A DNA stretch of 64,000 nucleotides from Proteobacteria bacterium UBA1844. Lineage in GTDB: Bacteria; Pseudomonadota; Gammaproteobacteria; Steroidobacterales; Woeseiaceae. The stretch lies in assembly GCA_002338615.1 (NCBI GenBank), contig DDIS01000085.1, positions 4,632 through 68,631 of the forward strand, written 5' to 3'. Positions 52,164-60,906 of this stretch are shown here, in pieces. How positions within the stretch are numbered: the first letter of the stretch is position 1; every line of letters begins with the position of its first letter. Under the pieces are notes generated by a model. That model worked only from the letters and a program-made list of their open reading frames with translations, was not told where the DNA came from and ran no database searches. The position numbers and the translations under genes were made by a program.

Positions 52164-52906
52164 ACAGCAGCCTCGGACGTTTCTACATTGCTGGCTTGCG
52201 TAAGGTTCCGGAAAACACTCTCGAGATCCGCATTACCCTGTTCGGCAAGGGCTGCGGGCGTGTCGTCCACCAACAGGCGGCCGTTCGCCACTATGATTGC
52301 GCGCGTACAGACCGCGTCAACCTCTTCCAGGATGTGTGTGGAAATTACAATCAGCTTTTCCGCGGACATCGAGCGAATGAGTTGCCGGACCTCGTGTTTC
52401 TGGTTGGGGTCAAGGCCGTCGGTTGGCTCATCGAGAATCAGTATTTCAGGATCGTGAACAATGGCCTGTGCAAGGCCGACCCGACGCTTGAATCCTTTTG
52501 AAAGTGTATCAATGCTCTGATCGAGGACCGGACCAAGGTGCAGTAATTCAATGACTTCCTGCATGCGGTTTCGCCGCCTGGTGCCGTCCAGCCCGCGAAT
52601 ATTCGCAATGAAGTCGAGAAACGTGCGTACTGTCATTTCTGCGTACAGCGGCGCGCCTTCCGGCAGGTAACCGATGCAGCGCTGCGCGGCCAGCGTGTCG
52701 CTCTGGATATCGTGACCCCGAATCGAGGCCGTACCTGCGCTTGGCGCGACAAAGCCTGTAAGCATTTTCATAGTCGTGGATTTGCCGGCCCCGTTCGGGC
52801 CAAGAAAACCCAGGACCTCGCCAGCTTCGCATGCAAAGCTGAGCTTATCGACAACTGTATGCCTACCGTAGCGCTTTGTAAGCCCGTCGATCTGTACCAT
52901 TGGCAT
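52160..52906 (-). CDS. ABC transporter ATP-binding protein (GldA-like)
   Basis: A 248 aa nucleotide-binding protein: Walker A GPNGAGKST, Q-loop in GYLPEGAPLY, signature LSKGFKRRVGLAQA (GldA-type LSKG variant), Walker B ILILDEPTDGLDP and the switch H in STHILEE. It is the first gene of a four-gene operon with the permease, the GldG-like and the DUF4340 proteins, all overlapping or touching. No clear ribosome site was seen, and the second Met (residue 3) is equally possible. Confidence 0.92.
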   Translation of the reverse strand: MPMVQIDGLTKRYGRHTVVDKLSFACEAGEVLGFLGPNGAGKSTTMKMLTGFVAPSAGTASIRGHDIQSDTLAAQRCIGYLPEGAPLYAEMTVRTFLDFIANIRGLDGTRRRNRMQEVIELLHLGPVLDQSIDTLSKGFKRRVGLAQAIVHDPEILILDEPTDGLDPNQKHEVRQLIRSMSAEKLIVISTHILEEVDAVCTRAIIVANGRLLVDDTPAALAEQGNADLESVFRNLTQASNVETSEAAV

Positions 52907-53064
52907 GGTGGATTGTGTCTTATACGCTTGCGAGGGGTGGGCTTTTTTACCAAAGTCTGTCGCAGGTTACAAGGCTTCGTGATATCCACATGACTTGCGA
53001 GTGAACTCGTATTGGACAACTATGACGGTTGCAGTGAGTGCGATTTGTCTCGTGCCGGTACGCA

Positions 53065-53805
53065 ATGATAATTATTGAAACTATTTCGTTCAATTTTTGC
53101 TCTCCGCGGCGCGTTGCCGTTTGCGTCTTGCTCACGCTGATTAGTGCCTGTGCGCAACCCGTTGTTATGCCCGAGCAGCAAGCGCTGCCGCCATTGCCAG
53201 ACAGGGGCTATGACGAAGGAGAGCTTTCCGGTTCGACACAGTATCGGATCGATCCAGGTCAGTCCTTCGTCCTGGTGCATGTTGGGCGTGCCGGCACAAT
53301 GAAAAGCCTTGGACATGATCACGCGGTTGCGAGCGAAAATGTCGAGGGACGGGTGTTGTTGCGCGAAGGGCTCGCAGGTTCGATCGCCGATTTGCAGGTG
53401 CCGCTCAAGCTGTTGCTTGTCGATGACGCTCGCTATCGACAGCAACTTGGCCTGGACCCCGACGTTTCCGAGTCTGCCAGCGCCGGAACATACAGCAATA
53501 TGCAGTCGAAAGTTCTGGAAACAATGCTGTTCCCTGTTGCTGAGCTACACGCAGACTTTGTCTCGGGTGACACGCAAAACGCAATTCTCGATATCACCCT
53601 TGGTTTGCACGGTACCAGCGCGCACTACCAGGTTCCGGTGGTGCTTGATATTTCGCCGAGCGAACTCGTTGCGAGCGGAGAATTCGTTATCAAGCACGCT
53701 GATTTTGCCATGACTGCATTCAGCGCATTGGGTGGAGCGTTGCGCGTTGCTGAAGATATTCCAATCCAGTTCAGAATATCGGCACGTGCAGTGGCAATGC
53801 CATAA
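53065..53805 (+). CDS. YceI-family lipoprotein
   Basis: A 246 aa protein from the ATG at 53065 (255 aa if the upstream GTG at 53038 is used; neither has a strong ribosome site). A lipoprotein signal ends in LISAC. The YceI-like barrel shows YRIDPGQSFVLVHVGRAG with MKSLGHDHAVAS, then a helix, YSNMQSKVLETMLFPVAEL, LGLHGTSAHYQVPVVLDIS and SGEFVIKHADFAMTAFSA. YceI proteins bind isoprenoid or other lipids in the periplasm. It is alone, divergent from the ABC operon and convergent with the amidohydrolase. Confidence 0.83.
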   Translation: MIIIETISFNFCSPRRVAVCVLLTLISACAQPVVMPEQQALPPLPDRGYDEGELSGSTQYRIDPGQSFVLVHVGRAGTMKSLGHDHAVASENVEGRVLLREGLAGSIADLQVPLKLLLVDDARYRQQLGLDPDVSESASAGTYSNMQSKVLETMLFPVAELHADFVSGDTQNAILDITLGLHGTSAHYQVPVVLDISPSELVASGEFVIKHADFAMTAFSALGGALRVAEDIPIQFRISARAVAMP

Positions 53806-53910
53806 CCGGCAGGTTGCGTCTCGCATTGCGGCGAGCCTGCTGAATGCTGGTGCGATGCGTGTTGCCGGAAATTTTGCCAGCAGTTCTGCAACGTTCATTG
53901 CTGTCCCTGC

Positions 53911-55668
53911 CTAGCGTTCGTAAACCACCTCGCCATTCACAATCGTCATGAGGATGCGGCCATTGAGAAGGTCAGCCGGGCTGTCGTCGGCGAGCACGAA
54001 CGGATCGATGTCCATGACGGTAAGGTCGGCCCAGCGACCTGGTTTGATGATGCCGGTTTCATGTTCTCGGAAGCTGGCGAAAGCCGACCAGTCTGTGTAG
54101 GCGCGTACCGCTTCTTCGGCGTTGACGGCTTCGTTTGTAAACCAGCCGCCCTCGGGCTGCAGGTTCTTGTCCTGGCGAGTGATGGCGGAGTGCAGGCCAT
54201 AGAATATGCTGTGATCCGAACCCGGGTTGTCGGAGTTAAATGTCATCGCCGCGCCGCTTTTGCGCAAGGAACGCCAGGCGTAGGCGCCTTTGATGCGTTC
54301 CGGCCCGATGCGCTGTTCCGCCCATGCCTTGTCTTCCATCGCATGTGGCGGCTCCATCGATGCATTAAAGCCGAGTTTCGCGATACGGGGGAGGTCATCA
54401 GGGTGCAAGACCTGGGCGTGTTCGATGCGGTGACGCAGCTTTCCGGTTTGCGGTTCGTCGTCAATGATACGTTCGAGAATATTCATGGCTTCGCGGTTGC
54501 CTGCATCCCCGATAGCATGAATCGCGATCTGGAATCCGGCGTTCATGGCATCGGCCGTAAGTGCCTCGTTGAAGCCGTAGCCATCACCACTGATGCCGCG
54601 GTGCCCTGGCATGTCCGTGTAATCATTTAGCATGCGTGCGCCACGCGAGCCGAGGGCTCCGTCGTAATAGGCTTTGACAGTGCGCGTTACCAGCATGCTG
54701 TCGCTATCTTTGTCGGGGCCCTGTGCAATCCATTTTCGAACCAGGTCTTCATCGCGCAGCGACAACATTGCGTACACGCGTATTGGTAATTGGCCACTGT
54801 CTTCGAGTGCTTGCAGTATGTCCATTTCGCGGCTCGGCAGGCCGGCGTCGTGGATCGCCACGTAGCCATCTTGTGCCATCCTGTTCAGTCCGAGCAGCAC
54901 CTGGCGCTTGAGGTCCGCGTCCGTTGCTTCCGGCATTCTGCTGCGCAGTACCTCGACAGCACGATTGATAAAGAGTCCGTTCGGCTCGCCGTCTACACCC
55001 AGTTGCATTTCGCCGCCGACCGGAACCGGTGTTGCCGCGGTGATACCCGTCGCGTCGAGTGCAGCCTGGTTGCACCAGTCGGCAAAGCCATGCAAGCCAC
55101 GCATGAAGACCGGATGATCGGGAACGGCTTCGCTCAAGAGTCCCTTGTCGGGATAGCGATCGGCCCATGCACCTTCGTCCCAGCCGAGGCCAATTATCCA
55201 CTCACCTTTCGGGATCGCCTTTGCGCGTTCGGCAATCAGGGCGACTGCATCTTGTTCAGTCCTTGCGCTGACCAGGCTAATGCGATCGATTTGTTCCCCA
55301 AGTTCGAATACATGCGTGTGCGAATCAACTAAACCCGGTATGACGGTTGCGCCCGCAAGGTCGACGACGCGGCTCAGGTCATTCTCGTAAGCGAGTGCTT
55401 CCTGGTTCTCGCCAACGAATGCGATGGAACCTCCGGCAACAACAACCGCCTGCGCATCAGGATGCCAACCGAGTTTATCGTGCGGTGCACCCGGGCGGAC
55501 GCTGCCGTCTGGCGCCGCGTCGGGCCAGTCCAGAGTGTAGACACGGGCGTTGGTCAGTATCAGGTTGGCTTCGTTGGTATTGGACGGTTTCCCGGAACAG
55601 GCTGCAATCAGGGTGCTGAGCAACAGTATCGCCGCGCGGCGCGCGAGGAGATTTTCTAGACGGCGCAT
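53911..55668 (-). CDS. YtcJ-like amidohydrolase (amidohydrolase-3 family) lipoprotein
   Basis: A 585 aa protein with a lipoprotein signal (RRAAILLLSTLIAACSG). Metal-binding residues are in VDSHTHVFELGEQ, the middle shows IGLGWDEGAW, VMRGLHGFADWCNQAALD-like segments, KAYYDGALGSRGARML with the carboxylated-lysine region, AIHAIGDAGNREAM, HRIEHAQVLHPDDL and SDNPGSDHSIFYGLHSA. Enzymes of this group hydrolyse C-N bonds of unknown amides, and many are exported. I chose ATG at 55668 with GAGGG upstream; the longer frame to 55782 reads through non-coding sequence. Substrate unknown. Confidence 0.88.
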   Translation of the reverse strand: MRRLENLLARRAAILLLSTLIAACSGKPSNTNEANLILTNARVYTLDWPDAAPDGSVRPGAPHDKLGWHPDAQAVVVAGGSIAFVGENQEALAYENDLSRVVDLAGATVIPGLVDSHTHVFELGEQIDRISLVSARTEQDAVALIAERAKAIPKGEWIIGLGWDEGAWADRYPDKGLLSEAVPDHPVFMRGLHGFADWCNQAALDATGITAATPVPVGGEMQLGVDGEPNGLFINRAVEVLRSRMPEATDADLKRQVLLGLNRMAQDGYVAIHDAGLPSREMDILQALEDSGQLPIRVYAMLSLRDEDLVRKWIAQGPDKDSDSMLVTRTVKAYYDGALGSRGARMLNDYTDMPGHRGISGDGYGFNEALTADAMNAGFQIAIHAIGDAGNREAMNILERIIDDEPQTGKLRHRIEHAQVLHPDDLPRIAKLGFNASMEPPHAMEDKAWAEQRIGPERIKGAYAWRSLRKSGAAMTFNSDNPGSDHSIFYGLHSAITRQDKNLQPEGGWFTNEAVNAEEAVRAYTDWSAFASFREHETGIIKPGRWADLTVMDIDPFVLADDSPADLLNGRILMTIVNGEVVYER

Positions 55669-55748
55669 GAGGGCCCTCTGGTTGAATGTTGATTTTGTCG
55701 GTACAGACCAGCGCTTCGCCGTTATCGGCAACAAGCGAGTAAGCGTGT

Positions 55749-56168
55749 TCAGCGCGTTTCGGCCCGCCCGATGCAACCGCAAAGTACGGCATGTTCGAGG
55801 TTTGTGCCGTCCTCTACCCGCAATTCGCGGGAGGAAATGATGCCACTGATTCTCGCCGTACGGCGTACGAAAATAGTGCCACTGCCCTGGACATCGCCCT
55901 CAAGTTCACCAGCAATGTCGGCCGTGTCACTCCAGACACTTGCCCGGACATGTGCAAAAGTGCCAATCGACAGGTTTTTCGCACCTTCTATTCTGCTGCC
56001 CTCGAACGTCCCTTCGATAATCAGGTCTTCGTCAAGCGACAACTCACCGCGCATGACGAGGCTTGCGCCGATAATTGATGGTCCGTAATCACTGCGCTTT
56101 GCTGACGCTCGCGGCGTAATTTCAGCTTCCGGACTGCCGCTCGGAGTGACCGTTCGATCAGGATCCAC
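55749..56168 (-). CDS. Bactofilin (polymer-forming cytoskeletal protein), second of pair
   Basis: A 139 aa bactofilin: a disordered N-terminus, then a right-handed beta-helix with short repeats (IIGASLVMRGELSLDEDLII, EGTFEGSRIEGAKNLSIG, VRASVWSDTADIAGELEG, GTIFVRRTARISG). Bactofilins polymerise on the inner face of the membrane and organise wall synthesis or appendages. The GTG start overlaps the end of the first bactofilin gene by 11 bp. Its C-terminus has a CGC motif and is short. Confidence 0.9.
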   Translation of the reverse strand: MDPDRTVTPSGSPEAEITPRASAKRSDYGPSIIGASLVMRGELSLDEDLIIEGTFEGSRIEGAKNLSIGTFAHVRASVWSDTADIAGELEGDVQGSGTIFVRRTARISGIISSRELRVEDGTNLEHAVLCGCIGRAETR

Positions 56169-56676
56169 CGGTATTGGCTTGAGTGGTCGAGCCGGCGAAG
56201 TTCAGGTTAGCGCGCTTCAGCGCTTCCTTTTTGACCGTCATGTTGCTCGGGCTGGTTTCCATCGCGCTATTTTTTTTGGTGCCCATGTCGACCATGCCGG
56301 AAAAATTGGCCCCGTCTTCCATCACGATACGCGGCGAGTAAATATTGCCAATAACGGCCGCGGTCTTGTGCAGACGCACGATCTCATCGCCACGAACATC
56401 GCCTTCGACCTGCCCAAGAATTTCCACGATCTTGGCGTGAATGTCGGCTCGTACGCGACCTTCTTTGCCGATCGTAAGATTCTTGTCCTGGTGTGCGATC
56501 GTGCCTTCGATCTGGCCTTCGATGACCAGGTCTTCATTGGCCGACAATTCGCCTTTAAACCTTAAGGTCGGGCCGATGACGGAAACATTGCGCTTGCGCA
56601 CATCGGGGTCCGGCATTTTGGGTGGCTTTGCAGTGACGACCTCGGCTTCTTGTTCCTCGCTCTTTTTTCTGAACAT
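56158..56676 (-). CDS. Bactofilin, first of pair
   Basis: A 172 aa bactofilin with beta-helix repeats (VSVIGPTLRFKGELSANEDL, VIEGQIEGTIAHQDKNLTIG, VRADIHAKIVEILGQVEGDV, VIGNIYSPRIVMEDGANFSG). An N-terminal basic/acidic segment (FRKKSEEQEAE) may bind the membrane, and a C-terminal disordered tail (MTVKKEALKRANLNFAGS) follows. It forms an operon with the second bactofilin. Tandem bactofilins may form mixed filaments. Confidence 0.92.
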   Translation of the reverse strand: MFRKKSEEQEAEVVTAKPPKMPDPDVRKRNVSVIGPTLRFKGELSANEDLVIEGQIEGTIAHQDKNLTIGKEGRVRADIHAKIVEILGQVEGDVRGDEIVRLHKTAAVIGNIYSPRIVMEDGANFSGMVDMGTKKNSAMETSPSNMTVKKEALKRANLNFAGSTTQANTGGS

Positions 56677-56963
56677 CTACGTTGCTCCTGGCAGGCGGTT
56701 GGTGTTGTCGCTCTATTTATGGTCCGCTTTTCTTGTCTTGCTACAGAATAGCCTACTTTTTGCCCGCCGAAACCGGCAGATTATGAATAATCACGTGTTT
56801 TCGACATTCAATCAGGATAATCAACAAATAATTGTACAAATGCTTCACTTCATCGGGATTTCGTGGCTGTCCTGAATCGGTGGGTGTCCTTTTTGCCGCC
56901 TTGGCGGGCGTGACGCCCTATAATTGTTGGCAACGACAGGCCGGCAATATGGAAAGGTTGCAC

Positions 56964-59597
56964 ATGAGTGAGCAGCACATGCCGCGCGGTGAGCCGTCAC
57001 CGGCCGCCGTGCGCGAGGCCTTGCAGCGTATCCTTTTGCACGGGCCGTTCGACCGCTCGCCGGTATTGAGCCGATTCCTGGCGCACGTGGTTGAGCATGT
57101 GCTTACCAGCGATGCTCCGCCGCTCAAGGAATTCTCTATCGGTCTGGATGTATTCGACCGGCCCGAGACCTTCGACCCACGGCTCGATACCATCGTGCGG
57201 GTGCAAGCGCGCCGGCTGCGCGACGCCCTGTCGCGGTACTACCGCGATGCGGGCCGGCACGACAAAGTTCGGCTGGACATGCGCAAGGGCCAGTACGGTA
57301 TCCATGCCCGCTTCGCTGAAATTTCCAGTGACGATGGGCCAGCCAGCGAGACTACCGCGCAAACGCAAGGTGACAGGCCGCGCTCGGGAACGAGCTTGCC
57401 GGTTGCACGTAATGCCCTGGTGGGCCGCGAGGCCGAACTTGCAGCGCTCGCCGGCAAGCTGATCGATGCGGATACGCGGTTGCTGTCCATCACTGGTGTG
57501 GGCGGCTCGGGCAAGACGCGCCTGGCTCTCGCGCTCGCCGAGCGGCTGCACAACTCGTTTCCAGGCGGCGTGCTGTTTCTCGATCTTTCCGTGGTAACCG
57601 AGCGCGAGGTACTCACCGGCGTACTGGCAGATGTATTCGAGGTGCGCCGCACTGACGGGAGAACGCTTGAGCAGGCGCTTGCCGATCGCGTGCGCGCCTC
57701 GATATCCGGACCTGTATTGCTGGTACTCGACAACATGGAAGGCGTGATTGAGGGAGCTGACGTACTGGGTGCGCTGCTGGATTCAAGTGCAATGGTTACG
57801 GTACTGGTGACGAGCCGGATTGCTCTCAGCCTGTATGGCGAGATCGAGTTTCCACTGGCGCCGCTGGCGGTGCCGGAACAGGACGGGCAGTACGACAGGT
57901 CAAGCCTTGCCGAAGTACCGTCGGTAAAACTGTTTCTCATGCGAGCCGCCGCGGCCAATCCGCGCGCGGAGCTCGTGCGCGATCTGGACGCCCTGGCCGA
58001 ACTGTGCGTGCGCCTGGACGGTTTGCCGCTGGCAATCGAGCTGGTTGCCGCGCAGGCTGGTACCTTGTCGCTGCCGCAGATGCTGAAGCGTTTCACCGGC
58101 CATCTGGATCTGCCGCAAAACCCCGCCCGCGATGCGCCGTCTCGTCAACGCACACTGCGCCGGGTCATTGATTCGAGCTACGAACTGCTGGATGAGCCGG
58201 CCCGTATCGCACTGAGGCGGCTGACCGTTTTCGCGGGCGGCTTTACCCTGGAGGCCGCAGAAGCAGTGGCTGATGCGACAGGCGATCTCGGCAGCGAATT
58301 GTTGCCAGCCATTAACAGCCTGGTGGCTATGGGCCTCGTGTATTTTCGCGGAGACGAAGTCGAACCTCGCTTCGCGATGCTTGAGACCCTGCGTACCTAC
58401 GGTACCGAACGCCTCAATGCCAGCGACGAAACCGACACCACGCACAAGGCGCATGCGGCCTATTTCGTGGTGCTGGCCGAGGAGGGTGTCGGCAAGCTCG
58501 ATCGCGGGCTTCGTGACGCCTGGCTCACGCGCTGTGACCAGGAGCAGGACAATTTTCGCCAGGCGATTCGCTACTTGTTGCGTTATGGCCCGCATCGCTG
58601 GGCCTTGCGCCTGGGGCATGTCCTGTTCATGTATTGGGAGCGCCGGGAGAAAATACTCGAGGCGCGGCGCCTGCTCGAAGCCATCACTGCGGCCGTGCCG
58701 GTCGAAACGGACAAGGCCCTGTGGGCCAAAGTCAGCAGCTATGTGGCGACGCTTGCATCGTTCCAGGGCGATAGCGTTGAGTCGGATACCAGGTTTTCGC
58801 ACATGCTGGAGTTGTACCGGGAGCTCGGTGATACGCGCGGTGAGATTTCGGCGCTGAACGCGCTGGGAATCTGTGCACGCATTCGCGGCGACGAGTCAGC
58901 GGCACGAGACTGGTTGCTGCAAGGCCTTGCGCTGTGCCAGCAGATTGGTGAGCCGAGCGCGATTGCGGCGGCGCTCAGCAACCTGGCCGAGTGCGACCTA
59001 AGGCTGGGCAATACCGACGGAGTTGAGGAACTGCTTGACGAGGCACACAATCTTTTTATTGCCGAACACGATCACGTCTCGGCAACCTGGTGCGTCAATC
59101 ACCTGGGCGACCTGGCACGTGCCGAAGGCAATTTCGACAAGGCTGCCGAGCAGTATGCGCGGGCCGAATCGGCGTTCCGGCGCCTCGGCGACGCCTGGGG
59201 CCTGTCGCGATCACTGGCCGACCGTGGTCGGCTCGCAATAGACCGTGGTGATAATGCCGCGGCGGCTGCCTTGCTTCTGGATGCCCTGGCCGGCTTCGAA
59301 TCACTAAACCATCAGCGCGGAATGGCGACGGTGGCCGATAGAATGGCTTCCCTGGCACTTGCCGTTGGTCATCCCGAACTGGTGATTCGTTTGCTGGCAG
59401 CCGCCGGGAGCTGGCGCGCAGCGATCGCGTACTCGGCGCGGCGCGACGACCTCAGTCTTGCGACGCGCCTCTGCGACAAGGTCAGCCCGTATCTGGACAG
59501 CGCCAAACTCGAAGCTTTGCGTGACGAAGGCAGGCGCATGTCCCCGGCCGATGTTGCCGACTGCGTTCGCGGCCTGGCTGGTAGCGCAGAAGACTAA
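56964..59597 (+). CDS. STAND-type ATPase regulator with N-terminal DNA-binding-like domain and TPR repeats
   Basis: An 877 aa protein in three parts. Residues 10-115 match a helical N-terminal module common in Gram-negative TPR/TolB regulators (SRFLAHVVEHVL, PPLKEFSIGLDVFDR, TFDPRLDTIVRVQARRLRDA, LDMRKGQYGIHARF). Residues 150-450 are a signal-transduction ATPase: Walker A G178VGGSGKT185, Walker B VLLVLDNMEGV, and RLDGLPLAIELVAAQAG, as in AfsR/LuxR-type and NB-ARC proteins. Residues 520-877 carry TPR repeats (LNALGICARIRGDESAARDW, AALSNLAECDLRLGNTDGV). I chose the ATG at 56964 with GGAAAGG before it; the frame is open 44 codons further. A signal-sensing transcription regulator is likely; a classical HTH was not identified. 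Target unknown. Confidence 0.8.
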   Translation: MSEQHMPRGEPSPAAVREALQRILLHGPFDRSPVLSRFLAHVVEHVLTSDAPPLKEFSIGLDVFDRPETFDPRLDTIVRVQARRLRDALSRYYRDAGRHDKVRLDMRKGQYGIHARFAEISSDDGPASETTAQTQGDRPRSGTSLPVARNALVGREAELAALAGKLIDADTRLLSITGVGGSGKTRLALALAERLHNSFPGGVLFLDLSVVTEREVLTGVLADVFEVRRTDGRTLEQALADRVRASISGPVLLVLDNMEGVIEGADVLGALLDSSAMVTVLVTSRIALSLYGEIEFPLAPLAVPEQDGQYDRSSLAEVPSVKLFLMRAAAANPRAELVRDLDALAELCVRLDGLPLAIELVAAQAGTLSLPQMLKRFTGHLDLPQNPARDAPSRQRTLRRVIDSSYELLDEPARIALRRLTVFAGGFTLEAAEAVADATGDLGSELLPAINSLVAMGLVYFRGDEVEPRFAMLETLRTYGTERLNASDETDTTHKAHAAYFVVLAEEGVGKLDRGLRDAWLTRCDQEQDNFRQAIRYLLRYGPHRWALRLGHVLFMYWERREKILEARRLLEAITAAVPVETDKALWAKVSSYVATLASFQGDSVESDTRFSHMLELYRELGDTRGEISALNALGICARIRGDESAARDWLLQGLALCQQIGEPSAIAAALSNLAECDLRLGNTDGVEELLDEAHNLFIAEHDHVSATWCVNHLGDLARAEGNFDKAAEQYARAESAFRRLGDAWGLSRSLADRGRLAIDRGDNAAAAALLLDALAGFESLNHQRGMATVADRMASLALAVGHPELVIRLLAAAGSWRAAIAYSARRDDLSLATRLCDKVSPYLDSAKLEALRDEGRRMSPADVADCVRGLAGSAED

Positions 59598-59598
59598 G

Positions 59599-59898
59599 TC
59601 AGGCCCTGGCCAACAGGTCTTCCGGTATGTGCACTCCGTCGGTCATCAGCAGTGAACGGACCGCCGCTACGCGGTCGGCCGGCATGCCGGCCCCGCGAGC
59701 GTGGTCACGAATCAAGGATTCGTCGGGCGACATGTATATGCAATAAACCTTGTCGTCGGTGACGAAACTGTGGATCCACTGAATCTCGGGACCGAGGTCG
59801 TCGAGCGTCGCGACGCTGGCGTTGATAGCCGCCTGAAGCTCTTCGGGGCTTTTTTGTCCGGCCCCGGGGATATCGCGCTCAATTACGAAATATGGCAT
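59599..59898 (-). CDS. Small DUF4242 (nickel-binding SCO4226-like) protein
   Basis: A 99 aa protein, MPYFVIERDIPGAGQ at the start, followed by EIQWIHSFVTDDKVYCIYMS and IRDHARGAGMPADRVAAVRS. This matches the DUF4242 / nickel-binding family, a ferredoxin-like fold of about 80 residues. I chose the ATG at 59898; a longer frame to 60117 overlaps the next gene. The gene ends 2 bp from the stop of the STAND regulator, which is convergent. Role unknown. Confidence 0.82.
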   Translation of the reverse strand: MPYFVIERDIPGAGQKSPEELQAAINASVATLDDLGPEIQWIHSFVTDDKVYCIYMSPDESLIRDHARGAGMPADRVAAVRSLLMTDGVHIPEDLLARA

Positions 59899-60029
59899 GA
59901 GGGTTCTCCACCTTGTGTGGCACCTGAACGTGCCTGGGTCAATGGTACGCCGCTGTGCCCGCATCACGAAACAATCTGGCGCGGCCCTGGTCGCACGGGG
60001 CGTCAAACCCCGCACGACCTTGCCTGCGC

Positions 60030-60608
60030 TCAACCGGTCGCGGGCTGGAAGTTCTTGCAGGTCACCGCCGGGTTGTACGGTGCAAATACGCCGGACTTGT
60101 TGTTCTTGAAAGCCCATACGTGCAGCATGTAGTGGGCGGGAAGGCCATACTGATTGGGCGCCCCGGTCAACATCATATGCTGGCCGTCCAGGATTGCGGG
60201 TGTTCCGACACCGTTCTTCGCTTCCCAGGCCTCCTTGATGACGAGGTACTCCACTGCGACCAGACGCATCTTGCCCCAGCGGTTCGGCTCGTACACCAGC
60301 AGTTCGGGAGTTGTGGCATCCAAAGCGCCGTCACCGACAAGATCGAACCGGGCATAGTGGATCCCCATCGCGCCGCCATTGGGGCCGCTTACACAGCCGC
60401 TAGCCGGCAAATAACCGTCCCCAATTGCCGTGTCGATATTTTTGTACCTGGAGGCCCAATCCAGCACCGTTCTAACGAGGCCCACGGCATTGTGGTTGAA
60501 CTTGGCGGCCTCAGCCTGGTTTCCTTGTTGGCCGTCACCCGCAAGCACATGTCCCGACGCGCACAAAACCAATACGGCCGAACTTAACGCAACTTTTTTT
60601 ACATACAT
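60030..60608 (-). CDS. Secreted hypothetical protein
   Basis: A 192 aa protein with a signal peptide (VKKVALSSAVLVLCASGHVLA). The mature part is a single domain: YKNIDTAIGDGYLPASGCVS, GGAMGIHYARFDLVGDGALD, PELLVYEPNRWGKMRLVAVE, MLTGAPNQYGLPAHYMLHVW and a tail with CKN. Two cysteines (C-x-S-G near residue 73 and C near residue 185) may form a disulfide. Similar uncharacterised secreted proteins exist, I believe, but no function is known to me. AGGGG precedes the ATG, and the DUF4242 gene is 132 bp downstream. Confidence 0.75.
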   Translation of the reverse strand: MYVKKVALSSAVLVLCASGHVLAGDGQQGNQAEAAKFNHNAVGLVRTVLDWASRYKNIDTAIGDGYLPASGCVSGPNGGAMGIHYARFDLVGDGALDATTPELLVYEPNRWGKMRLVAVEYLVIKEAWEAKNGVGTPAILDGQHMMLTGAPNQYGLPAHYMLHVWAFKNNKSGVFAPYNPAVTCKNFQPATG

Positions 60609-60781
60609 GATCAGTCCCCTGTCTATGGTCTGGTTTTTTTAAGTCCACGCCCCGGCTCAGATCGCCAGGGCTCGCACCCAGTCCAGGCGCCCTCAGGTCC
60701 TTGCTCGCAAGGCGTCCGGAGACCGGAGTGGGTTTGACGTCATACTGATGCGCGACGGGAAGACACGGAAGTGACAGGGTC

Positions 60782-60798
60782 CGTTTCACCGTGAAACG
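60782..60798. promoter_or_regulatory. Perfect 17 bp palindrome, parS-like with one inserted base
   Basis: CGTTTCACCGTGAAACG: two 8-base arms around a single C. Except for that extra base it equals the core of chromosomal parS (GTTTCACGTGAAAC). It lies in the intergenic region upstream of the secreted hypothetical protein, about 175 bp from its start. It could be an operator or a degenerate ParB site. Confidence 0.5.
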
Positions 60799-60906
60799 CG
60801 GTTTGGCCTGCCGAGAGCAATGAAGCGGCGCGGGCGCGCTCCTGGCGGCTGCTAATGGGAGATCAAGCGTAATACTGGCACAGGCGCTCTGGCCAGAATC
60901 TTCGCA

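Noticed and set aside
53809..53840. Hairpin with GCAGG/CCTGC and CTCGC/GCGAG arms between the YceI and amidohydrolase genes
   Set aside because: The arms are separated by an asymmetric bulge and no T-run follows, so an intrinsic terminator call is not justified.
60782..60798. A true chromosomal parS site
   Set aside because: The central base insertion changes half-site spacing; no parA/parB genes are nearby. Kept only as a curiosity.
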